DNA of 6,425 nt from CAMNAO01 sp045605145 (GCA_045605145.1 JAZUPH010000067.1:1-6425); one strand, 5' to 3'. Numbered from the stretch's first letter, positions 1-5,944 are shown. The notes: generated from the letters alone by a model not told the origin. Program-made: numbers and translations.

Positions 1-173
1 ATGGACACCGCGCCGCCATCCTCACCGCCGTGACCGGCATCAATGATAATCACAGGTGCGCCACCCGTTGTAAAGCAGGATACAAACTCTTCCCTATCCA
101 GGTAAGCAACAATACCGGCAAGCAGAAAGACCACCGGCAGAACAAGGATCATAACAGCCCTTACAAAACGCAT
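1..173 (-). CDS. cwlD: N-acetylmuramoyl-L-alanine amidase, CwlD-like (N-terminal 57 codons, truncated by window edge)
   Basis: The minus-strand frame starts at ATG 173-171 and is still open at base 1. The product begins with Arg residues and a hydrophobic stretch (about residues 6-24, including MILVLPVVFLLAGIVAYL), which reads as an uncleaved signal anchor or export signal. It then runs into VIIIDAGHGGEDGGAVS at residues 41-57. DAGHGGxDGGA is the opening motif of the Amidase_3 family, zinc enzymes that cut the amide bond between N-acetylmuramic acid and L-alanine in peptidoglycan; His48 would be the first zinc ligand. A short N-terminal anchor followed directly by the catalytic domain matches CwlD, which acts in spore-cortex muramic-lactam formation, but other single-domain amidases share this layout, so the symbol is tentative. 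A purine-rich site (GGAGGGGG, complement of 184-191) precedes the start, and a good promoter lies at 266-294. The rest of the domain is outside the window. Confidence 0.87.
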   Translation of the reverse strand, partial: MRFVRAVMILVLPVVFLLAGIVAYLDREEFVSCFTTGGAPVIIIDAGHGGEDGGAVS

Positions 174-265
174 TTTGTACACGCCCCCTCCCCTGCTATG
201 ATATTCACGCAACGCTCGCATGATAACCACAGGCAGTTGGGGCGAAGAAATCCGATTTCACTGTC

Positions 266-294
266 ATTTTACCACCCTTTCCCGCCCGAATCAA
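266..294 (-). promoter_or_regulatory. Sigma-A-type promoter for the cwlD-like gene
   Basis: Read on the minus strand, TTGATT (complement of 289-294) is followed by exactly 17 bp and then TAAAAT (complement of 266-271). Transcription would start near 259, giving a leader of about 85 nt before the ATG at 173. A perfect short inverted repeat (GAAAT-CCG-ATTTC, 247-259) lies at the predicted start point and could be an operator or a small 5' hairpin. That role is inference. Confidence 0.62.
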
Positions 295-336
295 GGCGGC
301 TTGACGGCGGCGGGCAATATTTTTGCACAATTATGG

Positions 337-365
337 TTGCTTTACTGTGGAAAATGTCGTATAAT
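337..365 (+). promoter_or_regulatory. Sigma-A-type promoter for the glycosidase / membrane-protein operon
   Basis: TTGCTT (337-342), a 17-bp spacer and a consensus TATAAT (360-365) lie 60 bp upstream of the glycosidase ATG. The spacing is ideal and A/T-rich sequence lies upstream (316-334). The predicted start point, near 372, gives a leader of roughly 54 nt. This promoter and the cwlD-like one face away from each other with their -35 boxes about 43 bp apart, so one regulator bound between them could affect both. Confidence 0.72.
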
Positions 366-381
366 GCATGATGTATGCCAC

Positions 382-399
382 AGGCAATGTATGTTGCCT
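382..399 (+). promoter_or_regulatory. Small stem-loop in the operon 5' leader
   Basis: AGGCAA (382-387) and TTGCCT (394-399) form a perfect 6-bp stem around a 6-nt loop, inside the short leader between the predicted transcription start (~372) and the ATG at 426. It has no T-tract, so it is not a terminator. It may stabilise the mRNA 5' end or influence translation; either role is inference. Confidence 0.35.
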
Positions 400-425
400 A
401 AATCTCGGCCGTGAGTGTGAATTAA

Positions 426-1562
426 ATGAAGAACAAAACCGCCACCGAAACAAGCTGCACTTCCGTTTATAAGAAAAAGAAGATCGGCAGCATTTTTGCG
501 CGTATCGGTATATTTCTTTTGGTTACTGTAATTCTGATCGTGGGGGCAGTTTATGCCGCCGGCTATGTGATATTCAAGGGCCCGTCCCCCACCATGCAGA
601 AGTTGCTTACCCTGACTCTCAGGGAGACCAGCGCCATGTACTGGGTTCCCAATCTCTATATGTCCGCCGATGAGGTTGACGCCCTTTACGGAGCCACCGG
701 CGATGAAGAGGCTACTGCCCCTGTTACCAATGTCAGCCTTATCACCATCAGCGCCTCCGCCCAGGGCGGTGCTGTGTCCGGCGAAACCCAGACCGATGTT
801 ACTACCTCTGTTGAGACTGATCCCACCGTGGATCCCGACGGCGACGGAATCGATATCATCGAGATCAACTCCGGTACATACAAGGGCTATATGGCCATTA
901 TCTACGATCCCTCCCGCATCGTTGTCGGCACCTCCCGCGAGGTAAAGGGTGCAAGCATGTACAGCGGCAGCGGTGTTGAACTGACCGAGCTGTGCGCCGC
1001 CTACGGCGCTGTTCTGGGCATCAATGCAGGCGGATTTGAGGATGAGAATGGCGGCGGCAGCGGCGGTATCCCCATCGGTATCGTTATCGAAGAGGGTGAG
1101 ATCACCTATGGCTCCACCCGCGGCACATACAGCCTTATCGGCTTTGACTATGACGGTATTCTCCATGTTGGCAACATGACCGGCCAGCAGGCTCTTGATG
1201 CCAATATGCGCTGGGCTGTCAGCTTCGGCCCTGCTCTTATCATCAACGGCGAACCTCAGAGTGAGCATCAGAATCTGGTCAGCGGCGTCAATCCCAGAAC
1301 CGCCATCGGTCAGCGCGCGGACGGCGCGGTGCTGATGTTGGTCATCGACGGCCGCCAGCTTGAGTCACTGGGCGCCACTTATGATGACCTTATTGACATC
1401 ATGCTTGAGTTTGGCGCTGTTAATGCCGCCAACCTTGACGGCGGATCTTCCACCATGATTGTCTACAACGGCGATATACTCAACAGCTGCGCTTCCGTGT
1501 ATGGCCCCAGACCCTTGCCCACTTCGTTCCTTGTCATGCCGGTAGATCAGTCGGGAGAATAA
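426..1562 (+). CDS. Membrane-anchored phosphodiester glycosidase family protein (NAGPA/DUF2233 domain)
   Basis: The product has 378 residues. A basic N-terminus (KKKK at 16-19) precedes one hydrophobic segment (about 26-48), so it is probably anchored with the rest outside the cell. Residues ~90-145 are a Thr/Ser/Asp-rich linker. The catalytic domain runs from ~147 to 373 and carries the hallmarks of the phosphodiester glycosidase family (eukaryotic relative: the 'uncovering enzyme' NAGPA): GINAGGF (198-204), GIPIGIVI (214-221), RTAIGQ (291-296), VIDGR (306-310), NLDGGSSTM (336-344) and a C-terminal RPLPTSF (362-368). Family members hydrolyse sugar-1-phosphodiester linkages, and bacterial ones often sit near envelope polysaccharide genes; the substrate here is unknown. 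The start is firm because an in-frame TAA lies directly before the ATG (423-425), although the Shine-Dalgarno is weak (GTGAGTGTGA). The downstream gene begins 3 bp after the stop, so the two should be co-transcribed. Confidence 0.9.
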   Translation: MKNKTATETSCTSVYKKKKIGSIFARIGIFLLVTVILIVGAVYAAGYVIFKGPSPTMQKLLTLTLRETSAMYWVPNLYMSADEVDALYGATGDEEATAPVTNVSLITISASAQGGAVSGETQTDVTTSVETDPTVDPDGDGIDIIEINSGTYKGYMAIIYDPSRIVVGTSREVKGASMYSGSGVELTELCAAYGAVLGINAGGFEDENGGGSGGIPIGIVIEEGEITYGSTRGTYSLIGFDYDGILHVGNMTGQQALDANMRWAVSFGPALIINGEPQSEHQNLVSGVNPRTAIGQRADGAVLMLVIDGRQLESLGATYDDLIDIMLEFGAVNAANLDGGSSTMIVYNGDILNSCASVYGPRPLPTSFLVMPVDQSGE

Positions 1563-1565
1563 TAT

Positions 1566-3719
1566 ATGACCACTCGAAACGACGAATTTTATCCCGGCTA
1601 TCCGCCGGATGAAAATGATTACATATATGAGGGCAGTTTCAGCGATTTGCTGGCTTCATTGAATGTAGACCTTGGCTCTCAGGAGCCGGAAGCCGCGGTC
1701 GATGCAGATGGCGGCGACTTTCTCAGCTCTATTTTGAGTGAGCTTTATCCTCAGCAGACGGCGATTGAGCCTGTTGTTGAAACTGCACCTGCCTCTGCTG
1801 CACAGCCTGCTCAAGAGCCTGTTGCTGCGCCTGTTTCCGCACCGGCGGCACCTGCTGCTTCTGCTGAACCTGCGGCGCAGCCTGTACCTGTACCCGTTGC
1901 CCCAGTTAAGCAGTCTGCCCCCGTTCCTCCTGCACCGGTTAATCAGGCGCATTCACCCGAAGCTGCTGCACCTGCAGTACCCATTGACCCTGCACCGCAG
2001 GTCCGGCGCCGTCCCCTGGTTCAGCCGTCCGAAAAGACTGAGAAGGCTGCGGCACCCGCAAGGGAACGCGCTGTCCGCCCTGAAGAGGCAAAACGCCCCG
2101 CGACTAAGCCAGAAAACCGCAGCAGCACCAGACCCTCTGACCCTGCATCGGCGCAGGCCAGAGCAAGGAAACCTGCTGACGCATCTGCAAAGCAGGGCGG
2201 CGCTAAGAAGCCTCAATCCCCTGCCTCAAAGCAAAAACAGGCCGCAGACGGCAAGAAGCCTAAGCCCAAAAAGCCGCGCATCGCGCCCGAGGATGTATAT
2301 AACGAGGAAAACTGGGCGCCCTATGACCAGCGGCTTAAGAAGTCCAGGCGTGTTTTCACCATCGCAATGGCAATTTACGCTGTCGTGTTTATCGGCCTGG
2401 CCGTTCTCGGTGTTGTTTTACTAAATGGATACATGAACTCCTATGAGCAGTCCAGACCCGAGTATTATATGGAGGCACTTATGCCTACCATGACGGTCAA
2501 CGACTGGTACAATGTGATGCTGGCCAACGCCCATATTGAGGCCAATGAGTTTGAGTCGATAGACGATGTCTATGAGGCTTACTACAATGCAATCGTCACC
2601 TCGGATGAGGTCTCATACAGGAAGAAGGTCGGCCTTTACAGCGATGAGACCCCTGTTTACGCAGTGCGTATTGGCGATATCGACATTGTAAATGTCTACC
2701 TGTACCAGGATGAATCTGCCGACGCAGGCTACGGCTTCAAATACTGGAAGCTGGACTATGTTGAGGCACTTGCCGACGGTACCGGACTTACCTGTTCATC
2801 CATTGAGATAGACGCACCGGCTGATGTGGGCATCTATCTTAACGGAAAACTTCTGTCGAGCGACTACATAGTGGCTGACGATGTCACCTATACTCTTTCT
2901 GAACTTGAGTCCCGCTTTGATACCCAGCCCTACAAGGTAAAGTACCGGGTTGACGGAATGTTCCTCAACTATGAACTGCGCGATGATGCCGGCAACCTGC
3001 TTGAGGCTTACGATCAGGTTGACAGTACCCTCTACTACAACATTGATCAGGCTGAGCGCTGGTCATTCAAGGTCACGGCAATGAGCGATATGACCGTTAC
3101 CGTGAACGGTGCCGTACTCAATAACGATGACGCATCTTCCACAGACCCGTACATCGTACTCGACGGAATCAGTGAGCTTGGCCGCTATATCGACGAGATC
3201 CCTACCGTCAACACATGGAGCTATTCAAATCTCCTCACCCAGCCGGTCATTACCTGCACTGACGCCTACGGCAACGAGCTTACGCCCGAAATTCTTGAGG
3301 ACGGCACCTATGTGTTCAGCTATCTGCCCTCGTCCGAGGCGGAAGAGTCCTACCGAAGCAGGGCGCTTGGCTTCCTGAACGCGTATATCAAGTACGCGGT
3401 TGACGATAAAAACAACACCGATTCCAACTACTATAAGCTGGTTGGCTATGTTCTGGACGGCAGTGAGCTTAAGACTTATTTCTACAGCTCATGGCTGGGC
3501 GGTATGCACTGGGGCGGCATTAAGGATTACGAACTGCATGAAGTCAATGTAAGCAACTTCATTATGCACGGCGATACCTGCTTCTCCTGCACCGGATATT
3601 TCAGCATCACCCAGGAGACTTACTATGAGACCCGCGAATATGAGACGACTTATACCCTGGTATTTGTCAAGTCCGGCAACTCATGGTATGTTGTCAGAAT
3701 GGACGACTCCAACAACTGA
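1566..3719 (+). CDS. Large single-pass membrane protein with Pro/Ala linker and TcaA-like extracytoplasmic region
   Basis: I do not recognise a named family over the full 717 residues. The N-terminus (1-61) is acidic with two short hydrophobic patches (SDLLASL, FLSSILSEL). Residues ~62-238 are low-complexity Pro/Ala/Gln, turning Lys/Arg-rich and ending in KKPR. One transmembrane helix lies at ~263-286 after KKSRR, so the linker is probably cytoplasmic and the C-terminal ~430 residues outside. Outside, an alpha/beta segment (~295-405) is followed by two short beta modules with a similar core, IYLNGKLL (423-430) and VTVNGAVL (511-518). A C-terminal segment (~590-717) has an NTF2-like pattern, ending in paired strands TTYTLVFV and SWYVVRM. 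This order resembles TcaA-type envelope proteins, but the usual N-terminal zinc ribbon is absent. Translation probably uses GGGAGA at 1553-1558, inside the end of the glycosidase gene. A related surface substrate or a scaffold role is inference. Confidence 0.8.
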   Translation: MTTRNDEFYPGYPPDENDYIYEGSFSDLLASLNVDLGSQEPEAAVDADGGDFLSSILSELYPQQTAIEPVVETAPASAAQPAQEPVAAPVSAPAAPAASAEPAAQPVPVPVAPVKQSAPVPPAPVNQAHSPEAAAPAVPIDPAPQVRRRPLVQPSEKTEKAAAPARERAVRPEEAKRPATKPENRSSTRPSDPASAQARARKPADASAKQGGAKKPQSPASKQKQAADGKKPKPKKPRIAPEDVYNEENWAPYDQRLKKSRRVFTIAMAIYAVVFIGLAVLGVVLLNGYMNSYEQSRPEYYMEALMPTMTVNDWYNVMLANAHIEANEFESIDDVYEAYYNAIVTSDEVSYRKKVGLYSDETPVYAVRIGDIDIVNVYLYQDESADAGYGFKYWKLDYVEALADGTGLTCSSIEIDAPADVGIYLNGKLLSSDYIVADDVTYTLSELESRFDTQPYKVKYRVDGMFLNYELRDDAGNLLEAYDQVDSTLYYNIDQAERWSFKVTAMSDMTVTVNGAVLNNDDASSTDPYIVLDGISELGRYIDEIPTVNTWSYSNLLTQPVITCTDAYGNELTPEILEDGTYVFSYLPSSEAEESYRSRALGFLNAYIKYAVDDKNNTDSNYYKLVGYVLDGSELKTYFYSSWLGGMHWGGIKDYELHEVNVSNFIMHGDTCFSCTGYFSITQETYYETREYETTYTLVFVKSGNSWYVVRMDDSNN

Positions 3720-3731
3720 TTTATAGCAATA

Positions 3732-3768
3732 ATGCCGCGGACTGTCACAGTCTGCGGCATTTATTTTG
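3732..3768 (+). terminator. Intrinsic terminator of the glycosidase / membrane-protein operon
   Basis: A 13-bp stem (ATGCCGCGGACTG at 3732-3744 with CAGTCTGCGGCAT at 3748-3760, one G-U pair) closes a 3-nt loop. It is followed by TTATTTT, 12 bp after the stop codon of the 717-aa gene. It should end the operon before the XRE gene. Confidence 0.88.
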
Positions 3769-3821
3769 CTATCTACTGCGTTGATTTTACAGTTTATTAA
3801 TCATTACTATTCACAGCCCAC

Positions 3822-3851
3822 TTGACTATGGAGCGATTTTTGTGGTAATAA
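3822..3851 (+). promoter_or_regulatory. Putative promoter of the XRE membrane regulator
   Basis: TTGACT (3822-3827) is followed by an 18-bp spacer and TAATAA (3846-3851), about 80 bp before the ATG at 3932. The -35 box is good and the -10 box mediocre. A weaker alternative is TTGATT (3781-3786) with TACTAT (3805-3810). Because a strong terminator precedes this region, the XRE gene needs its own promoter. Confidence 0.42.
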
Positions 3852-3854
3852 TTA

Positions 3855-3873
3855 TGTGTTAAGCTATAGCACA
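3855..3873. promoter_or_regulatory. Candidate operator upstream of the XRE regulator
   Basis: TGTGTTA and TAGCACA are arranged as an imperfect inverted repeat (TGTGnTA-N5-TAnCACA, 19 bp), overlapping a perfect 8-bp palindrome GCTATAGC (3863-3870). It sits directly downstream of the putative -10 box, at the expected transcription start, where a bound XRE dimer would block its own promoter. Autoregulation is inferred from position and symmetry only. Confidence 0.35.
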
Positions 3874-3907
3874 GTTTTAACGACTATCCTGCGCGCAGAT
3901 GGCCTGC

Positions 3908-3930
3908 AAGGAGATTCAACAAGGAGATTC
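3908..3930 (+). repeat. Tandem duplication of the Shine-Dalgarno region
   Basis: CAAGGAGATTC occurs twice with a 12-bp period (3908-3918 and 3920-3930). Each copy holds AAGGAG. The second copy is 5 nt from the ATG at 3932, a normal spacing, and is the likely ribosome binding site. The first lies within codons that would be translated if the upstream ATG at 3899 were used, which argues for the 3932 start. Confidence 0.8.
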
Positions 3931-3931
3931 T

Positions 3932-4519
3932 ATGAGCGAACTGCGACAAACCATTGCAACAAATATCAAAATACTGCGCCTGCAGAGCGGCATGACCCAG
4001 GCGGAATATGCACAGAAGCTGAACTACACCGACAAATCCGTCTCAAAGTGGGAGCGGGGCGACGGTCTTCCGGACATAATCGTCCTCAAGCAGATCGCCG
4101 ATATGCACGGCGTGAGCGTAGACTGGCTGCTGAGTGAAAACGGTGCAGCACCGGAGGAGACGCCGAAGCCCCCGCGGCTGATGAACAGGACGCAGAAGAT
4201 CATCGTCCTCCTATCAATAATCGGTACCTATTTTGTGGCGGTGCTGGCCTTTGTAATCGGCTGGATCGTTAATACAACACTATGGAATGTGTTCGTGTTC
4301 TGCATCCCTGTGTGCTTTATCCTGCTCATTGTGTTTAACTCCATCTGGGGGCGCCACTGGATAACCTTCTACTATATTTCCTGCCTAATATGGACGCTGA
4401 TCCTGTCAATTTATGTTGCTGCCCTCCCCAAAAACCTCTGGCTGATATTCATTGTGGGTATTCCGCTGCAGCTTGCCACTGTTGCCGCCTATGGCTTCAT
4501 TCCCCGCAAGAAGAAATAA
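3932..4519 (+). CDS. XRE-family helix-turn-helix regulator with four-helix membrane domain
   Basis: The product has 195 residues from the ATG preceded by AAGGAG at 5-nt spacing. An in-frame ATG at 3899 would add 11 residues but lacks a good site. Residues ~4-66 form a Cro/C1-type helix-turn-helix: RLQSGMTQAEYAQKL supplies helices 1-2, and NYTDKSVSKWERGDGLPD (31-48), with the typical SKWERG signature, holds the recognition helix and following turn; VSVDWLL closes the domain. A Pro-rich hinge (~71-84) leads to four hydrophobic segments at ~89-113, 118-137, 143-163 and 169-190, then a basic PRKKK tail. XRE proteins with a C-terminal membrane bundle are common in Firmicutes and are thought to sense membrane or envelope state; the signal here is unknown. 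The gene has its own putative promoter and operator and converges on degV. Targets cannot be read from the sequence, but its own promoter and the adjacent envelope operon are candidates. Confidence 0.9.
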   Translation: MSELRQTIATNIKILRLQSGMTQAEYAQKLNYTDKSVSKWERGDGLPDIIVLKQIADMHGVSVDWLLSENGAAPEETPKPPRLMNRTQKIIVLLSIIGTYFVAVLAFVIGWIVNTTLWNVFVFCIPVCFILLIVFNSIWGRHWITFYYISCLIWTLILSIYVAALPKNLWLIFIVGIPLQLATVAAYGFIPRKKK

Positions 4520-4531
4520 CAGCATAACAAC

Positions 4532-4567
4532 AGCCCCCGACCTGATGCGGTCGGGGGCTTGATTATT
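4532..4567. terminator. Bidirectional intrinsic terminator between the XRE and degV genes
   Basis: An 11-bp perfect G/C-rich stem (AGCCCCCGACC, 4532-4542, with GGTCGGGGGCT, 4549-4559) closes a 6-nt loop. On the plus strand TTGATTATTTAT follows, and on the minus strand TGTTGTTATG follows. It lies between the convergent stops at 4519 and 4578 and probably serves both, better for the plus-strand gene because of its T-rich tail. Confidence 0.85.
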
Positions 4568-4577
4568 TATAAAGTTG

Positions 4578-5447
4578 TCAGCGGTTGTTGCCCAGATAGA
4601 ACATTCCGATAGTGCCGGGGCCGGCATGGGCGCCGATAACGGGGCCGATGTATCCGATATCCACCTGCTTGACACCCAGCTTGGCGATGAGCTGATTCTT
4701 CACCCACAGTGCATCATCATAGCAGTCGCCGTGGCAAATCATCATGTGCTGTTCGGCGGGGTTAAACGCACCCTCAACCACCTTCTGCACCATTGCCTCC
4801 AGCGCCTTCCTTCTGCCGCGTACCTTACCGGCCGCGGTGAGCTTACCTTCATTATCACAGTGGAGCACGGGCTTAATGTTGAGAATGGTGCCAACAGCGG
4901 CGGTGGTGGCGGAGACGCGCCCTCCCCTCTTCAGATAAACCAGGTCATCAACGGTGAACCAGTGGCAGGTAATAGGGATAAGGCTCTTTGCGTATTCGTA
5001 CACTTCCTCAATGGATGCGCCGGCAAGCCGCTTCTCACCCACAAGGGTAACCAGAAGACCGAAACCCAGAGAGGCACACAGAGTGTCGAGAGTATAGATC
5101 TTGCGCTCGGGATACTTCTCCTTAAGCTCCTGTGCGCCCATGTCGCAGTTCTGGTATGTACTGCTGATGGATGAGTCGAAGCCGAGATAAAGGACATCAT
5201 AGCCCTCCTGCAGGATAGGCTCCATCAAAGCCTGCATCTCACCCATATTAGCCGCGGATGTGGTAATTGCCACACCGTCACGCATCTGATTAAAGAAGCC
5301 CTTAACCTCTTCATCGCTCTCACCGATAATATGAACATCACTGCCCGGAATGTCAACACGAAGGTCTACACAGCTGATATCAAGAGCTTCAAGCTGTTTC
5401 TTCGTAAGGTCGCAGGCTGAGTCAGTAATAATCTTGTAGCTAATCAT
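4578..5447 (-). CDS. DegV family fatty-acid-binding protein (FakB-type)
   Basis: The product has 289 residues, the usual DegV length. In order: ITDSACDL (7-14) opens the first lobe; ITTSAAN (61-67) matches the TSQPS-like loop contacting the fatty-acid carboxylate; DSSISSTYQ (91-99) matches the second Ser/Thr loop; then YTLDTLCASLGFGLLV (118-133), FTVDDLVYLKRGGRVS (164-179), NIKPVL (190-195), GKVRGRRKA (207-215) and the closing IGPVIGAHAGPGTIG (267-281). Characterised FakB proteins hold a fatty acid while FakA phosphorylates it to acyl-phosphate for phospholipid synthesis. No FakA gene is visible, so that role is inferred from family. The start is well supported by a perfect AGGAGG (complement of 5453-5458) five nt upstream. 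The loop TSAAN differs from the common TSQPS and may alter lipid preference. The gene shares a terminator with the XRE gene and appears to have a long leader. Confidence 0.93.
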   Translation of the reverse strand: MISYKIITDSACDLTKKQLEALDISCVDLRVDIPGSDVHIIGESDEEVKGFFNQMRDGVAITTSAANMGEMQALMEPILQEGYDVLYLGFDSSISSTYQNCDMGAQELKEKYPERKIYTLDTLCASLGFGLLVTLVGEKRLAGASIEEVYEYAKSLIPITCHWFTVDDLVYLKRGGRVSATTAAVGTILNIKPVLHCDNEGKLTAAGKVRGRRKALEAMVQKVVEGAFNPAEQHMMICHGDCYDDALWVKNQLIAKLGVKQVDIGYIGPVIGAHAGPGTIGMFYLGNNR

Positions 5448-5685
5448 TGTTTCCTCCTGAATACGCGTATGCGAATGTATTTAAGCTGACGGTAGATTAA
5501 CATATGGGAGATAATACTCCCGGTAGATAATCCAAGCCGCAGAGATTTAGCAAACGGTTTTCAATGCGGCAGAAAGCCTCAATAGCGCCCTCTCCGCACG
5601 ATGAACTGTTCCAACAGGCTGCTGGCGTTGTTATTACATACAAACCTGACATACAATCTTTTAAAAAAGAATATCAGATCATAGC
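5448..5685 (-). promoter_or_regulatory. Long 5' leader of degV with alternative helices
   Basis: If transcription starts from the promoter at 5692-5720, about 238 nt precede the degV start codon. In RNA sense, segment A UGCGG (complement of 5594-5598) can pair with segment B (complement of 5565-5570, GCCGCA), but B can also pair with segment C UGCGGC (complement of 5536-5541). A:B and B:C exclude each other. Downstream, GGGAG-UAUUAU-CUCCC (complement of 5506-5521) forms a hairpin; its 3' arm UCUCC could alternatively pair with the AGGAGG ribosome binding site. A 10-bp palindrome ATACGCGTAT (5461-5470) lies just upstream of that site. I do not recognise a known riboswitch or T-box: no T-box consensus is present. 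The helices are short, so regulation is a hypothesis. Confidence 0.38.
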
Positions 5686-5691
5686 AGAAAG

Positions 5692-5720
5692 ATTATAGCA
5701 TTTTTACAAACTTGATTCAA
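5692..5720 (-). promoter_or_regulatory. Strong sigma-A-type promoter reading toward degV
   Basis: On the minus strand, TTGAAT (complement of 5715-5720), a 17-bp spacer and a consensus TATAAT (complement of 5692-5697) form the best promoter in the window. Nothing on the minus strand before degV looks like a gene, so it most likely drives degV through a ~240-nt leader. It could instead make a separate small RNA. No equally good promoter is visible closer to the degV start. Confidence 0.7.
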
Positions 5721-5741
5721 TCCACCGCTAAACCATCAAAG

Positions 5742-5777
5742 TCTACTCAATTGATTAACGATTCTACTGACAGTAGA
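5742..5777. promoter_or_regulatory. Palindromic site and half-sites upstream of the degV promoter
   Basis: TCTACTG-A-CAGTAGA (5763-5777) is a perfect 15-bp inverted repeat. Another TCTACT lies at 5742-5747, exactly 21 bp (two helical turns) from the first half. The cluster is about 22-57 bp upstream of the -35 box of the minus-strand promoter, a usual place for an activator. Similar GGTAGAT sequences at 5491-5497 and 5522-5528, 31 bp apart, lie in the leader. The binding protein is unknown. Confidence 0.35.
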
Positions 5778-5871
5778 GTTGCTGATTTTGCGGCTCTGAT
5801 GCCGTATTTCTGCCATTCTCTCGACTAATTACAGGCAACATCATGGATTGGGTTCAGATTGTTAGAAGGCA

Positions 5872-5901
5872 GAGCAATCCCATCAACACGGGAAATTGCT
5901 C
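5872..5901. repeat. Ten-base-pair bulged hairpin
   Basis: GAGCAATCCC (5872-5881) pairs with GGG (5890-5892) and ATTGCTC (5895-5901), with a 2-nt AA bulge and an 8-nt loop. No T-tract follows on either strand. It could be part of a small RNA, a protein-binding site or the remnant of an element; nothing in the sequence decides. Confidence 0.5.
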
Positions 5902-5920
5902 CATTAATGGCGATGCAGAT

Positions 5921-5944
5921 AAAAAAAGCCTCCCTTTTGGGCGC
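5921..5944 (-). terminator. Weak minus-strand intrinsic terminator
   Basis: Read on the minus strand, GCGCCC-AAAA-GGGAGGC is followed by seven Ts (complement of 5921-5927). The stem is imperfect: three C-G pairs, an internal loop, then two more pairs. It would stop minus-strand transcription entering from the right before it reaches the degV promoter. The T-tract is convincing and the hairpin is not. Confidence 0.35.

Noticed and set aside
281..323. CCCGCC (281-286) / GGCGGG (309-314) inverted repeat followed by TTTTT as a plus-strand terminator
   Set aside because: The 22-nt loop is large, the T-run starts several bases after the stem, and no plus-strand gene lies upstream to terminate.
30..371. 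113-codon plus-strand open frame across the divergent promoter region
   Set aside because: It is antisense to the amidase start, covers both promoters, and its translation shows no family features.
342..1268. 308-codon minus-strand open frame opposite the glycosidase gene
   Set aside because: It lies fully antisense to a gene with clear family motifs, has no ribosome site, and its Gly/Ala/Asp-rich translation is what the reverse of that codon usage gives.
1738..2424. 228-codon plus-strand open frame in another register within the 717-aa gene
   Set aside because: Its Leu/Arg/Pro-rich product reflects the low-complexity linker DNA read in another frame; no start signal.
4575..5174. 199-codon plus-strand open frame antisense to degV
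   Set aside because: degV carries complete family motifs and a perfect ribosome site on the other strand; this is a shadow.
5448..5685. T-box or known metabolite riboswitch in the degV leader
   Set aside because: No T-box core sequence, no intrinsic terminator before the gene, and no conserved core of the common riboswitch classes is visible.
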